From assembly GCA_004764695.1 (NCBI GenBank), contig SMSO01000032.1, positions 8,390,668 through 8,454,667 of the forward strand: a stretch of 64,000 nucleotides of DNA. The letters are read 5' to 3'. The notes under the pieces were generated by a model. The model saw only the letters and a list, made by a program, of their open reading frames with translations, searched no databases and was not told where the DNA came from. Position numbers and translations under genes: made by a program. The stretch is from Schizochytrium sp. TIO01 (taxonomy: Eukaryota > Sar > Bigyra > Thraustochytrida > Thraustochytriidae). How positions within the stretch are numbered: position 1 is the stretch's first letter; each line of letters starts with the position of its first letter. This document shows positions 1 through 10,916 of this stretch, in pieces.

Positions 1-34
1 ACGAATGAATGATCGACAGCGATGAATTGCAACA

Positions 35-61
35 AATGAATGAATGAATGAATGAATGAAT
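35..61. repeat. (AATG)n microsatellite
   Basis: Six full AATG units plus a partial one are visible. The array is probably cut by nothing, since the bases before 35 are already irregular relatives of the same motif. Confidence 0.9.
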
Positions 62-1319
62 TAGAGCGATAGTGTCACTTACATCAATCAGGGCGCGTGT
101 GCAAGACATTCCAAGACAACGACGGGCACATGGAAATTCGCTCGCGCGCGCCCGCTCTATTCTCTCTCGCGCGCTCCCGGAACAAGCTCGCTCCTCTCCA
201 TCGAGGCGGAAGCGACGCCAATGTGTCCGCACGCTTGAGCCTGCGTCTGCTGTGCATTGATGGCATGGCATTCATTCCTCTGCGACGTTGGTTCGGAATG
301 TTGAGTGAAACTCAGATATGCATTTCATGTTCTGTTTACTACAATGAGCTACGATCAATAAATTATTCTTTAGTTTTCTCTTTTTTTTATTAAAAATTGA
401 ATCAAAGCATTAAAACACATAAAAAACTCATTCATTTCTTACTCCATTGATCTCCTCTGTTACTGCCATTGTGCTGTGAACAACAGAACAGAAGAAGTAT
501 GAGGACAGAGTTGTTTGTGCGAGGAGAGTGAAAGACAGACGCTTCGTTGCGATTTGAGGCCTCCGAAGAGTAATTAATCAACGGCGGCGAGAAATAAATA
601 AGCAACGCGGAAGTCGGAGCTGAGTTCGCTGAGGGTCTCGGCACAGGCAGGTTGGTATCTGCGTGCGTGGAAAGAGGATGGATTAACAAACGAAATTGAA
701 ACCCGGACCACGGCCTTTCGATGTTTAATGGCAACACACACATATATACACACACACGTCAAGGCTCGCTTTTTAATGTTTTGTCTTTGTCTTTCATTGT
801 TATATGTGATATGGCCACAGCGGCAAGACTCGCTCACAGCCTTTTCAGCTTCGGGCCGAGGGGAACTTGCTCTGAGAGGCGCGAGATGGGTAGGTAAGGA
901 AGTAAGAACGATAACTCTCCAAAGAACTTCCTCGTGTTTACATTAATCAGGCGGCTTCTACCTGCTTCAGGCTCAAGTTGGACGCGAATAACTCAAGGAA
1001 ATAGGTTTCCTGTTTCCACGCAGTTGTGACAAAATTGAATTTGCAAATTATTTATTTTAAAAAAAAAATAAAAAAAAAACTTATGTCGAGGGTGCTTCTA
1101 TTTTTATTTATTTTTAATGCTGTGATAACAGGTGAAAGAAGTGCAAGCGAGCAATGCCTTGCCCATCCAATGAAGTACTTTCGCAGCTATGAGAAAGTAC
1201 GTTTTGCCTTTATATGTATTTTCCTTTAATTGAAAAAAAAAAGTAAAGTGAAATTGAAAAGAGAACATTATTATTATTATCTATTATTTAAAACTAAAAT
1301 AAAAAAATTAAATATTATA

Positions 1320-1565
1320 CTATTCCATGTGTATGCTATGACCAGAATGGGCACGCGCGGCGCGCGCAAGATAAGTTGCTGCCGAGTCCACGTGTGGAAT
1401 CTGCAAGCGCAGGTCCGACGCGGCGTCCTGCTGCGCAGCCGTGCTGTGCAGTTGTGCCCAGCGTCGACCGGCCTGTTCCTCGCGCGAATCGGTTGCGGCG
1501 AGATGGTTGCTGGGATCTTGAAGAAACTGGAAACCGCCGTTGCTGTAGGCGGACCATCTCGACAT
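1320..1565 (-). CDS. Doubtful small hypothetical protein in a GC-rich island
   Basis: An 81-codon frame opens with ATG at 1565 and ends with TAG. The product would be rich in Ala, Gln, Ser and Arg, with no recognisable domain, membrane segment or signal peptide. The only argument for coding is that it fills a short GC-rich patch (about 1350-1580) flanked by strongly AT-rich DNA; such patches are coding elsewhere in this window. The plus strand is also open across the same patch, so the strand is not certain and the whole may be non-coding. I do not recognise it. Confidence 0.18.
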   Translation of the reverse strand: MSRWSAYSNGGFQFLQDPSNHLAATDSREEQAGRRWAQLHSTAAQQDAASDLRLQIPHVDSAATYLARAARAHSGHSIHME

Positions 1566-4154
1566 CCCTCAAACTCCTCGTCCTGTTATCAGCGCAATTG
1601 CAAATTAAAGCACGTGCTGCTTAATTTGCCCCTTTGCTTCCTCACATTAGGCTGAGCAAACAAAGAAAGAAAGAAGAATCAGTCTTCACAATCAAACTCT
1701 TGAAAGAAATGGGCAAGAGCAAGTCCCGGCAACAGGTTGAATAAACTGAGGTTGTCGATTGTGTGCAGAAGCTCAAAAGAAGCAAGTCGTTGAGGCGGCT
1801 GTGCAAGCGGGAGGTAAGAGGCGAGAGAAACCCTCAACATAAAAGCGCCTGATCCTCTGGGCCAGTGCTAAACGACTCCGACATCTGAGGTTACTTGAAC
1901 GGTGCACGCCTTGAGGTGTGCAAGCAGTGGGTGTGTAGGTATGTATGTATGTATTTATGTATGTATTTTGTAAATATACCTTCATTTTATAGACCTTTGA
2001 AACTCTGATTGTAATACGTACTTCAACTTCACCAGTTTGAGCGCTTGCTTGCTTTCTTGCTTTTGCTTATCTCTGCATAAGCAGGGAATATAAGAAGAAA
2101 GAAAGTAAGAAAGAAAGTAAGAAAGTGGAAAGTAAAAGCCGCCGGAAATAATTCGCCTGAAATGATTGATTTTGGGTGATTGACAGGTCGGTCAATCGAG
2201 GATGTCACCCAGGTGCTCCAAAGCCATCGCCAGGCAAAGTCAATCTACCGGAGTGGACGCTCGATGTTCTCGGTCGGCAGGCAGGCAGGCACTCTCGAGG
2301 ATTGCTTTGCTTTCGACTACTGATTAGTCGAGCGATCTTCGAGCGATTTTCTTCTCATCTTGGCTCATGGGGAGGGAGAGAGGGAGGGAGGGTGAATAAA
2401 TGTGTGTGCACCGCTGAAAGTGAGAGAAGGTGTGTGCACGAAGTGAGTTAGTGACCTCTAAGAGCGTTTAGTGTTTTTAATTTTGATGATCGAAATATCA
2501 TAATTCTGGGTCCGAACTGCGGAAGTTGATAGATCGATCTCGGGTCAATCATCTCTGAGATCGCATCGCAACTCATCAGCAAACACGCTCTGGCGCACCT
2601 ACTGCCTACCTCGAGCAATCAAACAAACAACCGACTCGACGAAGCCTCGGACCCAATGAGGCGTGGCATCAAGTTCTTCTCTGAAGCTAGCTAGTGCTAA
2701 GGCCAAGGATCGAAATCGGGTTACCTTGCGTTATCGGAATCTGCTTCGACGACGATAATAACCTTCTTCGATCTTCTCGTTATCGAGGAGGAGAAGCTAA
2801 CTCGGTACGACCAGGATCGCTCGGCCTAAGTTGCCCGCGTGACAGACAGACAACAGACAAACAAACAAGCAAACAGCTCGACGGCAACGCGCAGGCAGCA
2901 CCAGGATCACGACCTTGGCGAACGCAACGTCGTCGAAGACCTTGGCTATGGTTTCATAAATATCATCGATAGATATGCGGATTCACGGCTTCCCAGGCGA
3001 GGTCCCAAACAAACAGCATTGTTGAAACTAATTAGCTAAATGCCCTTGAGAAACGAATGCCTTTGGGGCCCTGACGGACAGCGGCGGTTGAAGGGGTGTC
3101 AGCCTTGGCAACGCAAACAAACAAACAAACTAAACAACTTACTCACAGGCATACATACATCCATCCATCAGCGAGCTTTGCATAGGGCTCGCTCGACGCC
3201 CTGAAGATCGGCCGTTGAGGATGGTGGTCAAATATAGCCGAGCATATGAATTAAGTGAAGTGAGTTGTGAATATAATGGGATCTGTGAATGAACAACACT
3301 TTCTTTTAATTAATTCATGTGGACTGTACTATGTATGTATGTATATATGTAAACAAATGGCGGAAGCTTGGAAATAACGAACAAAAATTAAAGATCAGAG
3401 TTGTGCTCTCTAAAAGGAAAGAAGGAAGGAAAGAAGCATTTCATAAGAGTGTGAAAGTGCGCCCTAGGAAGAGGAAGAAGAGGAACTTGAGGTACAGACC
3501 CGCCGCACCGTCATTTTGTAGGCAGAGGCAATGAAATATTCAAGCCCAAAGAAACTCTGCGAAGAATGGAATGGGGTCAGCACAACGCAGGACTTGTTGT
3601 TTGTGAATGTGGCAGCTAAAAGACGATTGATAGCCTTCACATCACTTTATCTAGATACTTGATGTGAAGGATGGAGAATGGAGGTAAGGAATGAAGTATT
3701 TATTATATTAAGTTGCAATTTATGCAACTTTGTAAACGGTGGGGGTGGTGAATATCTAATGCGAGGCGGCAACTGATATGGTTGTACCGTTGGATTCTAC
3801 CTCGAGTTCAACGTATGCTTGGATTGCTCGAGATCATCATCTTGTTTTGGGAAATCGCCACGAGGGCTAAGTGCTGGCTGGGCACTGGGACTAAGTTGAG
3901 TTATTTCTGCTTGTTTTTTAGTTGATTAGGAAATTTCGCCAAGTGTCCCAGAACGTCATGGTTTGAGATATATGCCAAGGCCAAAGGACTTCTTTGAACA
4001 GCTCGTCGAACCAAATACTTGTATGGAATGTACCAGTAAACTTGAAGAGAGAGATGGAAAGGGAAAAGTTTGGTTCTCTAAAGTGGGGGCAAATAGGTTC
4101 AAGTTTTTAAAACAGTATTTTACAAATGTGTGCCAAATTTGATCGGTATTCCTC

Positions 4155-4958
4155 TCAAGAAAGACTGCCACTACGCGAGGCACGTGCTTCTTGACCCTCC
4201 ATTAGGGATGCTGAACGAGCTACAGCAACACGGTGTTGTAAATTCTGCACACGGCGAGATATATGGGACATCTTTTGCATAAGTACTGCAACTTCGCGGA
4301 CACGCTCATGTAAATATTTCCCCGCATCTCCATCAAAGTACTCGCGAGACATAATGTTAAACGCCCGCAACTTTTCCGTGGTTCCGGACATGTCACTCAA
4401 GGCCTCTGTCTGTAACAATGCAATAGGCTCAAGATCCGAGGGTGTCACCATCTCGTACAACTTACGCGCCACATAAGACCCTGCCAAAGTCGGGGACTCG
4501 CCCGAACTCCCCTTAGGATCGCCATTTTCAACGTCATCATTGGCACTAGCCACGCGCATATTGAGGGACTTTGACCCGTTGCCCACGGGCTTCAAGTCCT
4601 TCCCAGATTCTGAAAAGCTTTGTGCATCGCTTTTTTCAAATTGTCCCTCATCTCTAGCATCACCTACACCTTGGTTTCCATATGTAACACTATTTGGGCC
4701 TTTGAGACTCAAGGTGGCGTCACGAATGTTGCCGTCGAGCAAATGATCTGAGTTGCCCGATGCGCCTTGTCCCGGGACGTAGCTGCTAACAAGATCGTCC
4801 AGTGCTGCGAGCTCAGCTCTGAGATCCGCCGGCACGCTGTTCACAAGATCGGCCTCATTGAGAGAAACGAGGCCCTCGCCGCCCAGGCTCGACTCCACTT
4901 CCTCTAGCAACGCCAGCTCGTCCGCGGTCAGCGTGAACTCGCTTCCCTTGTCAGTCAT
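4155..4958 (-). CDS. KxDL-domain-like protein (BORC/BLOC-1-related)
   Basis: The frame gives 267 aa from ATG at 4958; eight codons more are open upstream, but that longer frame begins at GTG. Residues 1-150 are acidic and Ser/Gly-rich, with no predicted fold. The C-terminal third (about 165-250) is a run of amphipathic helices ending in a segment with the spacing of the KxDL motif: a Met-Gln-Lys-Met stretch, then Ile-Ser-Arg-Arg-Val-Gln-Asn-Leu. KxDL proteins are small coiled-coil subunits of the lysosome-positioning complex BORC and relatives. The match is by pattern only, and the long acidic N-terminus is not typical, so a different coiled-coil protein is possible. The gene is downstream of and co-oriented with the GH43 gene, 489 bp away, with no sign of shared function. 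Confidence 0.45.
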   Translation of the reverse strand: MTDKGSEFTLTADELALLEEVESSLGGEGLVSLNEADLVNSVPADLRAELAALDDLVSSYVPGQGASGNSDHLLDGNIRDATLSLKGPNSVTYGNQGVGDARDEGQFEKSDAQSFSESGKDLKPVGNGSKSLNMRVASANDDVENGDPKGSSGESPTLAGSYVARKLYEMVTPSDLEPIALLQTEALSDMSGTTEKLRAFNIMSREYFDGDAGKYLHERVREVAVLMQKMSHISRRVQNLQHRVAVARSASLMEGQEARASRSGSLS

Positions 4959-5447
4959 TGCGTGAGTGGAACGTTGCCACACCCGCGTTGAGCTCGTAGT
5001 CAGAATCGAGAGATTCGGGAATGGATGCGTTCCTTTTTCTCTTTGTAGCTTGGCCGCAGAGTCGTTTCAAAAATAAAATCTTCAGGTATTTACAAATGTC
5101 AAGATACAGCTCAAATGACATGATAGAATTATAATGAAGCCTCAGGAACCAAGGTGAGCATGAATGCTCTTCCCCACAATATTGTGAAGCGTACAGAATA
5201 TCCGACTATATAATAAATAGCAGTGAATCAAACTACTGAGTGCTGATTTAACTCCATATCATTGAAATCTTTGTTGACAATAGAAGTTAACAACTCAAAG
5301 GGAATGCATATCTGCAACAAGCGTCTGCAGCGGCCCACGGAGCCGCATTCAATATAGTATAGATATATTCATTTTATAAGTTATAAGCCAGGGTTGCCAT
5401 GGCACGTATAAATAGATCAATAAACACAAACTATACCCAAAAAAAGT
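4959..5447. other. Spacer between co-oriented minus-strand genes
   Basis: This AT-rich stretch should hold the promoter of the KxDL-like gene on its left and the 3' end of the GH43 gene on its right. No further open frame, repeat or RNA gene is visible. Confidence 0.5.
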
Positions 5448-6590
5448 TCACGAAAGTCTCACTTCGATATGTTCCTCCACGAACATAGAGTTACGGAACA
5501 GACCTGATTGAGTTTTGGAGGGATTTATAAAAGGAGCAGGCAGGCTTTCTCGAGTAGCATTTACTAGCAAACGGCCATCTGCTGAGACGCGGAGCTTATC
5601 GATGCAGATGCGGCGATCCTCACCCGTGTACGTCGGTCTTCTTTCCATTTTCTGGTGATACAAGACCCACATATCTCCAGCATCATCTGTGGTAATAGCA
5701 AGATGCCCAGGTCCGAAGACAGTCTCGGATTTGTGCATAATCGGATTATCCGGGCTTCGCTCAAAGGGTCCAAGCGGGGAAGAAGAGGTAGCATACCCAA
5801 TTGCGTAATCCTCCAGATAAAAGTAGGACCCCGAATAAAGTAAATAGTAAGTGCCATTTTTCTCAAAAACCCACGGAGCTTCATTGATTTCGCCACCATG
5901 CATCTCCCAAGGGATGCCTTCATGGGCTATGACAAGAACAGGCGAAGCATCGGCATCAAGTTCTGTTGGAGAAGACATTTTATGAACAGAAATCTCTGAT
6001 GACGGAAGATTCACGTAATATAAATATAAGTCATTGCCATCTTCCAAGACGAAAGCATCGATTGCGTTCGGGATCAGCACTGTCACATGTTCGAATGGAC
6101 CATACGGCGAACTTGCACGTGCGACACCAACGCGCGTACTGAGTGAATAGTATAAGTAAAAAGATTCACTTCTTTTGTCGTAAAAGACGTGCGGTGCCCA
6201 GGCGAAAGGCAATCGGTCAGGCGGGTCAAAGACCACAGGACCACGTTTCCAGTTCACAAGATCCGTGGATAGAAATACACGGTATCCATGATCCGTCAGT
6301 GCATTGCCTTTAGGTGATAAATAGTACTGATCGCTGAAGTCTTCGTTGGTAGGGAGGTCACTTTTGTGAACATCTCCTGTCGCATACATGTAGTACATAC
6401 CCTTGTAGCGCATAACCACAGGGTCGGCCAGTTGAATGTTTGGCAAAACTGGGTTGGTGTAAATATCATTCCGTAATTGAGGGTGGTAGATTGTTGTATA
6501 GTTGTCCCACGGCCCGAGCATCCGACCATCTGAAGGCCGAAGCGTAAACAGTGCTGTGAGGACTGCCACAAGGCAGCTTTTAGCGCCCAT
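5448..6590 (-). CDS. Secreted glycoside hydrolase family 43 enzyme
   Basis: The 380-aa product begins at an ATG with a hydrophobic signal peptide (about residues 5-20), so it should be secreted. The rest is a five-bladed GH43 beta-propeller. The three expected acidic catalytic positions are visible: Asp56 in a Leu-Ala-Asp-Pro motif (general base), Asp178 in Ile-Asp-Ala-Phe (pKa modulator) and Glu238 in Asn-Glu-Ala-Pro-Trp (general acid). His296 in Gly-Pro-Gly-His matches the metal-site histidine. Possible N-glycosylation sites are Asn30, Asn245 and Asn344. GH43 enzymes release arabinose or xylose from plant and algal polysaccharides; whether this is an arabinanase, arabinofuranosidase or xylosidase cannot be read from the sequence. 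It fits an osmotrophic degrader of plant or algal detritus. The gene is divergent from B9D1. Confidence 0.9.
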   Translation of the reverse strand: MGAKSCLVAVLTALFTLRPSDGRMLGPWDNYTTIYHPQLRNDIYTNPVLPNIQLADPVVMRYKGMYYMYATGDVHKSDLPTNEDFSDQYYLSPKGNALTDHGYRVFLSTDLVNWKRGPVVFDPPDRLPFAWAPHVFYDKRSESFYLYYSLSTRVGVARASSPYGPFEHVTVLIPNAIDAFVLEDGNDLYLYYVNLPSSEISVHKMSSPTELDADASPVLVIAHEGIPWEMHGGEINEAPWVFEKNGTYYLLYSGSYFYLEDYAIGYATSSSPLGPFERSPDNPIMHKSETVFGPGHLAITTDDAGDMWVLYHQKMERRPTYTGEDRRICIDKLRVSADGRLLVNATRESLPAPFINPSKTQSGLFRNSMFVEEHIEVRLS

Positions 6591-7054
6591 GAGTCCAATG
6601 GCGCCTCGAGAACAGAGTGCTTAGCTACTAACACCGCAGAGCAAGGAGCACTGAGGCCAAGAAAACAGAAACACCTTGCGCGCAGGCCTTGATTCTCGTT
6701 GCAACATCAAAATCGATGGGACGCAATAGAGGCAATCAGCTTCTTCGCTGCGAGGTTGGAGATATGCATTGGACTGTGTGCTGGTCAACAGCGTCTTTTG
6801 GAATGAAGCTGAGATTGAATGTAACTCATGTCAGTTCTGAAACAGAACACAATAGGTAATTTGTACATCCTCTTAAGCTTAAGCAGCGGAGTCAGAAAGA
6901 AAGCAAACAGGATTAGCACTAACTATATATAAGGATCACCAGTAGGCCAGCTCCTTTTTTTTTTTTTTTTCCTGTTTTTTTGTTTGACAGAGGACCATTG
7001 TGGAGTTCCGTTGAGGCATTAAATAGGCCTATAAATGTTCTGACGCAATTAGTG
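6591..7054. promoter_or_regulatory. Divergent GH43 / B9D1 intergenic region
   Basis: This 464-bp gap must carry both promoters. A TATA-like TATATATAAGG sits at about 6924-6934, some 120 bp before the B9D1 ATG. A long T-rich tract at 6957-6985 ends in GACAG at 6990, which looks like a splice acceptor. If it is one, B9D1 has a 5' untranslated intron or an upstream exon and the TATA-like element may lie inside the intron. Both readings cannot be true together, and the sequence alone does not decide. Confidence 0.4.
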
Positions 7055-7876
7055 ATGACTGACGGCAAGAAGAAACAGAGTCCCAAACATTCTTGCACAG
7101 GAGAAAGGAAATCTAAACAGGCATCATCGGGCCTGAGAAAGACAGTATTAAAGGATCACGGCCATAGTGTACTGAGAAGGACACAAGGGAGAAGGCAAAG
7201 CAGGGCTCACAGCAGGCGAAAACTCGAGGCAATGCTTACGAGCGGGTCGACATCGATTTACTCAGGGAAAACAATCAAAACAGTGCCGGGAGCGATCGGA
7301 AGTCTGCAGCATGGTACCTCTGAAGAGAAAGATGTACGTGCGGCACGTGGCTTTCGTGTCCATGTGCTTGGACGTGTGGAAAGCGCACAGATGACAGACG
7401 TAGACGAAATTAGTTGTAGTTATGAGATCGTCACGGGACCAGACTGGCAATTCCAATACGGAGAAGAGGCGTCCGAGACTCAAGCAGCGCAAAACCAGGT
7501 CGTAGATGAGAATACTCCTTCTGTCACATGGAATTACCCCATTGAAGCGTGTTTTCAGACCACAAATGCTGCTGGCTGGCCAAGGATAGCGATTTGCGTT
7601 CGAGATAGCAATCGTAACATCATTGGATATTCCGCTGCGCGAGTGCCAACACAAGAAGGAACAGTTGTGCGTTACTGTAAATTATTTGCACCATTGACAA
7701 GCTCTACCCTTGGGGATGCCATCGCCTCGCTAACATCAGAACCAGCTGAGTTCTATGACTCAAAGTTTTCAACAGCATGTCCTGGACGAGAGGCTGTACG
7801 CGTTATATCATCCGGGGTTGTCAAAGTCATTTTAATGGTGAGCATAAGAGGTCATAAGGAACTTGGGTATATCTAG
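7055..7876 (+). CDS. B9D1: B9 domain-containing protein 1 (ciliary transition zone)
   Basis: The 273-aa product starts at ATG 7055; the frame is open 25 codons further up but only from a TTG. Residues 1-95 are a basic, Lys/Arg/Ser-rich extension. The B9 domain follows (about 98-262), with the family landmarks in order: a Gly-Arg-Val-Glu-Ser-Ala opening, Gly-Pro-Asp-Trp, Trp-Asn-Tyr-Pro-Ile, Gly-Trp-Pro-Arg-Ile and a Gly-Arg-Glu-Ala-Val-Arg stretch before a terminal Leu-Gly-Tyr. B9D1 belongs to the MKS/tectonic complex of the ciliary transition zone with B9D2 and MKS1 and helps control membrane-protein entry into cilia. Its presence implies a flagellate stage. Vertebrate B9D1 is about 200 aa, so the basic N-terminus is unusual. 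Confidence 0.87.
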   Translation: MTDGKKKQSPKHSCTGERKSKQASSGLRKTVLKDHGHSVLRRTQGRRQSRAHSRRKLEAMLTSGSTSIYSGKTIKTVPGAIGSLQHGTSEEKDVRAARGFRVHVLGRVESAQMTDVDEISCSYEIVTGPDWQFQYGEEASETQAAQNQVVDENTPSVTWNYPIEACFQTTNAAGWPRIAICVRDSNRNIIGYSAARVPTQEGTVVRYCKLFAPLTSSTLGDAIASLTSEPAEFYDSKFSTACPGREAVRVISSGVVKVILMVSIRGHKELGYI

Positions 7877-8356
7877 AATATCTCATGAATGAGTTTTTAC
7901 TCTGAAATTCCTAAAAGCATCTGCGCACGACCAAAGGAGGTATATTTTCCATTTCTGTCTTTATAATTTTGTGAAATCACAAAACTCTTTAAATCCGAAT
8001 TTGTCTTTTTTTTGGCCGCTTGCTAATTTTCAAGAAAGAAGAATAAACACATCACCCGCAACCTGGGGAAAATAGTAACTCTTATTCAGCTGAGCATTTC
8101 TAGTACACCAAACATCGAATCCTGCTCCGTCCGCACTCCTCAATCGACCTTTCCCAAATATTTTACCAAGCATCATATTTAAGTTTTTGTTTCAGTTGTT
8201 AGACCTAGTTGCCTCACTTGTCACCCCACCACGTATACGAGAACTCCAAAAGAATAAATGGGGGCATTTTCGATTGAAGTCATACCGTCTGCTTCAAGAT
8301 CATGATTTTGTATATGAAAAATGAGTATACTTTATAAGGGCGTACTTCATGGGGAT
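7877..8356. other. Convergent 3' spacer
   Basis: AT-rich DNA lies between the convergent B9D1 and App1-like genes. It should hold both 3' untranslated regions. No repeat, RNA gene or further frame is visible. Confidence 0.5.
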
Positions 8357-10372
8357 CTAATTTAAGGTTATGCTCATGGTGGGATTAATTGCATCCCGGT
8401 CAATATGTTCGTGAACTGTTTCGAGAAAGTGAACAGCATCTTCATGCTCGGAGAGGTGATGTGAAATTCGAGCAATGTCGCGCAAATACACTTCACGTTG
8501 GCGAATGCGCTGCCATGGTCGAGAAAACTCAATGTTTGAGAAATCTTTGGCACTTTCTGTAGCCACATTCATAAGAGCTTGTTTATTGAAAATGCCAAGC
8601 TCCAAGGCAGCGTATGCTGCCCCAGCGTAGCTTTGGAACAACACAATCCCTGCTTCTGAGCATTCATTCTTACGAAATCCATCTGGTACACTTTGTTTTA
8701 CATATATTTGCTTTTCCAATTCACCAGTAGAAAGTTGGCGTTCAAGCTGGCGAACACTGTTTGATACGGCATTGTCACCCATAGGAATGTCGTCGAGCTC
8801 CTCTGTGTATGGTGTCTCCAATCCTAAGCCCCGAATACCGGGGCTAGCATGTGCTGCAAGCTCGTGCACTGGTTGATCAACCCACTCTTGCCCCTCCTGG
8901 CTTCCTTCACCATTCTGTCTGGATAGGAGTCCAGCTTCCTCAGACTGGGCCTGGTCCCCTCCATCAAAGTTAGATGCACTCATCATCTCCGTTTGTATTG
9001 GCAACGGTGGAGGCGATGACATGGGTGGGGGTGGAGGTGGTGAGAACGGCGCGGGGACAACCGAGGGCGCCATTTCCTCAGTGCGCGCCGACGAGCCTGT
9101 TCCATTCGTTCTGGAGGATGCTGACCTGCTAAATGGTCCGTTGCGCAATACGTCACTGAGCAGCTGCCTCTTTGAAGATCCTTTTTGTAGGACTTGAGGC
9201 TGCCCATACGATAGAGGTTCAAAAATGTCGTGAATAAAGACAGCACGAACAAGATTCAGGCGAAGCAGTTCCTTGCCGAGATCAATGTCTCGTTGGCCAT
9301 TATCACCAACAAGATAACATACGCATTCCGGATACAAAGCACGAACTTGAGAGCATTGCATGGTTTTGCGCTGCAACATCTGCGTGGGGGTGATGAAACT
9401 CATGGAGGATCCAGTAAGCGCTACAGACTTGCCAAAGCCATGCCTTTGCATTTCACTTCGAGTCCACGGATTAAGCCAACTCGGACGCGCCGTGACAAAA
9501 ATTACTTGCTCCTTCGCCTTATTCCAATCCGCAAGGATTTCTTGAGCCCCACCTGACCGGATCAACTCATGATAGAACTGTCTCACCCCAGGATACATTG
9601 TGTTAAAGGGGAACCGCCTATCCTTGAAAGTTGAGACCAATGTGTCGTCCATATCACTCAGCACTATGATACGCTTATTCACACCAGTCTCTGTAGCAAC
9701 ATCATTCGAAGGTACACCTTGGATGTGCTCAATGTGGCTAAGGAGCACTGCTCTGTGATTCATGGAGAGAATTTCAAAGACCAGAGAGTAAAGTGAACAT
9801 CCAATGTCGCGGAGATCGCTATCAAGCACCAACTTAAAGTCTGCCAGAGAAATAGGGTCTTCAAAAGTGGAGAAAACACTTGCGATTGCCTCAGCACACT
9901 CACCTTGATGTGCATCTCCTGTTTTAACGGCGTTGACTACGAACTCGAGCTTCTCATCAAAAGGGCGCCCAAAAAAGTTGAGCTCAGAATTACGACGATT
10001 TGTGTGAATTGTTGTGAGCCAGATTCCACCTGGATCTCTCCTAGAGTTGCCTAACCTCTGCAAGGGCAGCAAAGAATAAGCTTTGGATGCATTCAGGGGC
10101 CCTCGCGTACATCTGTGCTGCAAGATGATAGCTGCAAAGAACACTGAAGCCGAGATCACGGCGCATACTGGAACAGCGGGGTTGACAGCGCTTGGACCTC
10201 CAGCTGATGCAGCAGCATCTGTAGAGCCCAATGCGATCCAAGCTGAGAGGCTTGCGACGAGCCCCAGGAACGAGAGCAGCAGGATCACTCTGCAGAGAAA
10301 CAAACGCCTCGCCACGTTGGTGGCAGCACCTTCAGCGTCCACAGCCTCTGCTACCGCAACTCGGGGCTCCAT
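8357..10372 (-). CDS. App1-like phosphatidate phosphatase domain protein, membrane-anchored
   Basis: The 671-aa product starts at ATG 10372; the 32 codons open above it begin at GTG and are not family-like. Two hydrophobic segments (about 24-48 and 64-86) should anchor it in a membrane. The APP1 catalytic domain (about 230-400) carries the HAD-type Asp240-x-Asp242-x-Thr244 motif, a Phe-Val-Thr-Ala-Arg-Pro-Ser motif II equivalent near 292-298, and a late Gly-Asp-Asn-Gly-Gln motif with the acidic residue for Mg2+. Yeast App1 dephosphorylates phosphatidic acid to diacylglycerol at actin patches. After the domain comes a low-complexity linker with a polyproline run (about 475-490), which could bind SH3 or profilin, and a helical C-terminus. 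Yeast App1 lacks transmembrane helices, so this architecture differs. Substrate is inferred. Confidence 0.8.
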   Translation of the reverse strand: MEPRVAVAEAVDAEGAATNVARRLFLCRVILLLSFLGLVASLSAWIALGSTDAAASAGGPSAVNPAVPVCAVISASVFFAAIILQHRCTRGPLNASKAYSLLPLQRLGNSRRDPGGIWLTTIHTNRRNSELNFFGRPFDEKLEFVVNAVKTGDAHQGECAEAIASVFSTFEDPISLADFKLVLDSDLRDIGCSLYSLVFEILSMNHRAVLLSHIEHIQGVPSNDVATETGVNKRIIVLSDMDDTLVSTFKDRRFPFNTMYPGVRQFYHELIRSGGAQEILADWNKAKEQVIFVTARPSWLNPWTRSEMQRHGFGKSVALTGSSMSFITPTQMLQRKTMQCSQVRALYPECVCYLVGDNGQRDIDLGKELLRLNLVRAVFIHDIFEPLSYGQPQVLQKGSSKRQLLSDVLRNGPFSRSASSRTNGTGSSARTEEMAPSVVPAPFSPPPPPPMSSPPPLPIQTEMMSASNFDGGDQAQSEEAGLLSRQNGEGSQEGQEWVDQPVHELAAHASPGIRGLGLETPYTEELDDIPMGDNAVSNSVRQLERQLSTGELEKQIYVKQSVPDGFRKNECSEAGIVLFQSYAGAAYAALELGIFNKQALMNVATESAKDFSNIEFSRPWQRIRQREVYLRDIARISHHLSEHEDAVHFLETVHEHIDRDAINPTMSITLN

Positions 10373-10916
10373 CGTCGGCACCAGAGAGTCAAGGAGGCAC
10401 CACCAAACGCCTCGCCTCGGCTCGAGGCACTTCTGGCTTTGCCCTGGGGCCCGGGCCAGCACTGCCACGCAGCAGAGGCAGCGCCAACGAGCACAGAGCT
10501 TACGAGAAGAACAGCGTTTTATTCACTGAGGAATCATCGTCATTCTGCTTTTCTCTTCCCTTTTTTGCAAATAATCACGGTACTAACATGAATTTTAGCA
10601 GTGTGAATCATAGGAATTTACACGCAAACTTGTGTGTTCAACTTCTAATAAGCAGAAGTGCTACTACCTACTACGCATACCTCCTCTGCTCTTTCCACGT
10701 GTTGTGTTTTTTTCTTAACATTCACAAACTATCGAGCTTCACAACGCAGGTGGCATTTCCGGTGACAAGGCTTGCGTGCCTCGCCAGTGCGTTTGACCAT
10801 CGTCCTTAGGTCATTGAGGAGTCAGTTTCTGATTAGATGCGATTTTATTTATTGGTCTACTTGGGGATTGATTCTTTGGAAAGAGCTCGCTCGGGTCGAC
10901 GGCTTTTTCATAGTCA
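10373..10916. promoter_or_regulatory. Upstream region of the App1-like gene
   Basis: This span should contain the promoter of the minus-strand App1-like gene. It has T-rich and C-rich tracts but no repeat or recognised motif. Plus-strand open frames across 10083-10809 are antisense shadows running out of the gene. Confidence 0.35.

Larger units (their letters stand above)
1..4154. other. Gene-poor spacer with microsatellites
   Basis: No protein family is recognisable on either strand. The stretch holds an AATG array at 35-61, A-rich runs near 1060-1080 and 1230-1310, a GTAT array at 1939-1966, AAGT/AAAG runs near 2100-2125 and GGCA repeats near 2275-2290. A GC-richer patch at about 1350-1580 interrupts AT-rich DNA and is listed separately. 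The right end (about 3950-4154) is probably the 3' untranslated region of the minus-strand gene that follows. Confidence 0.6.
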
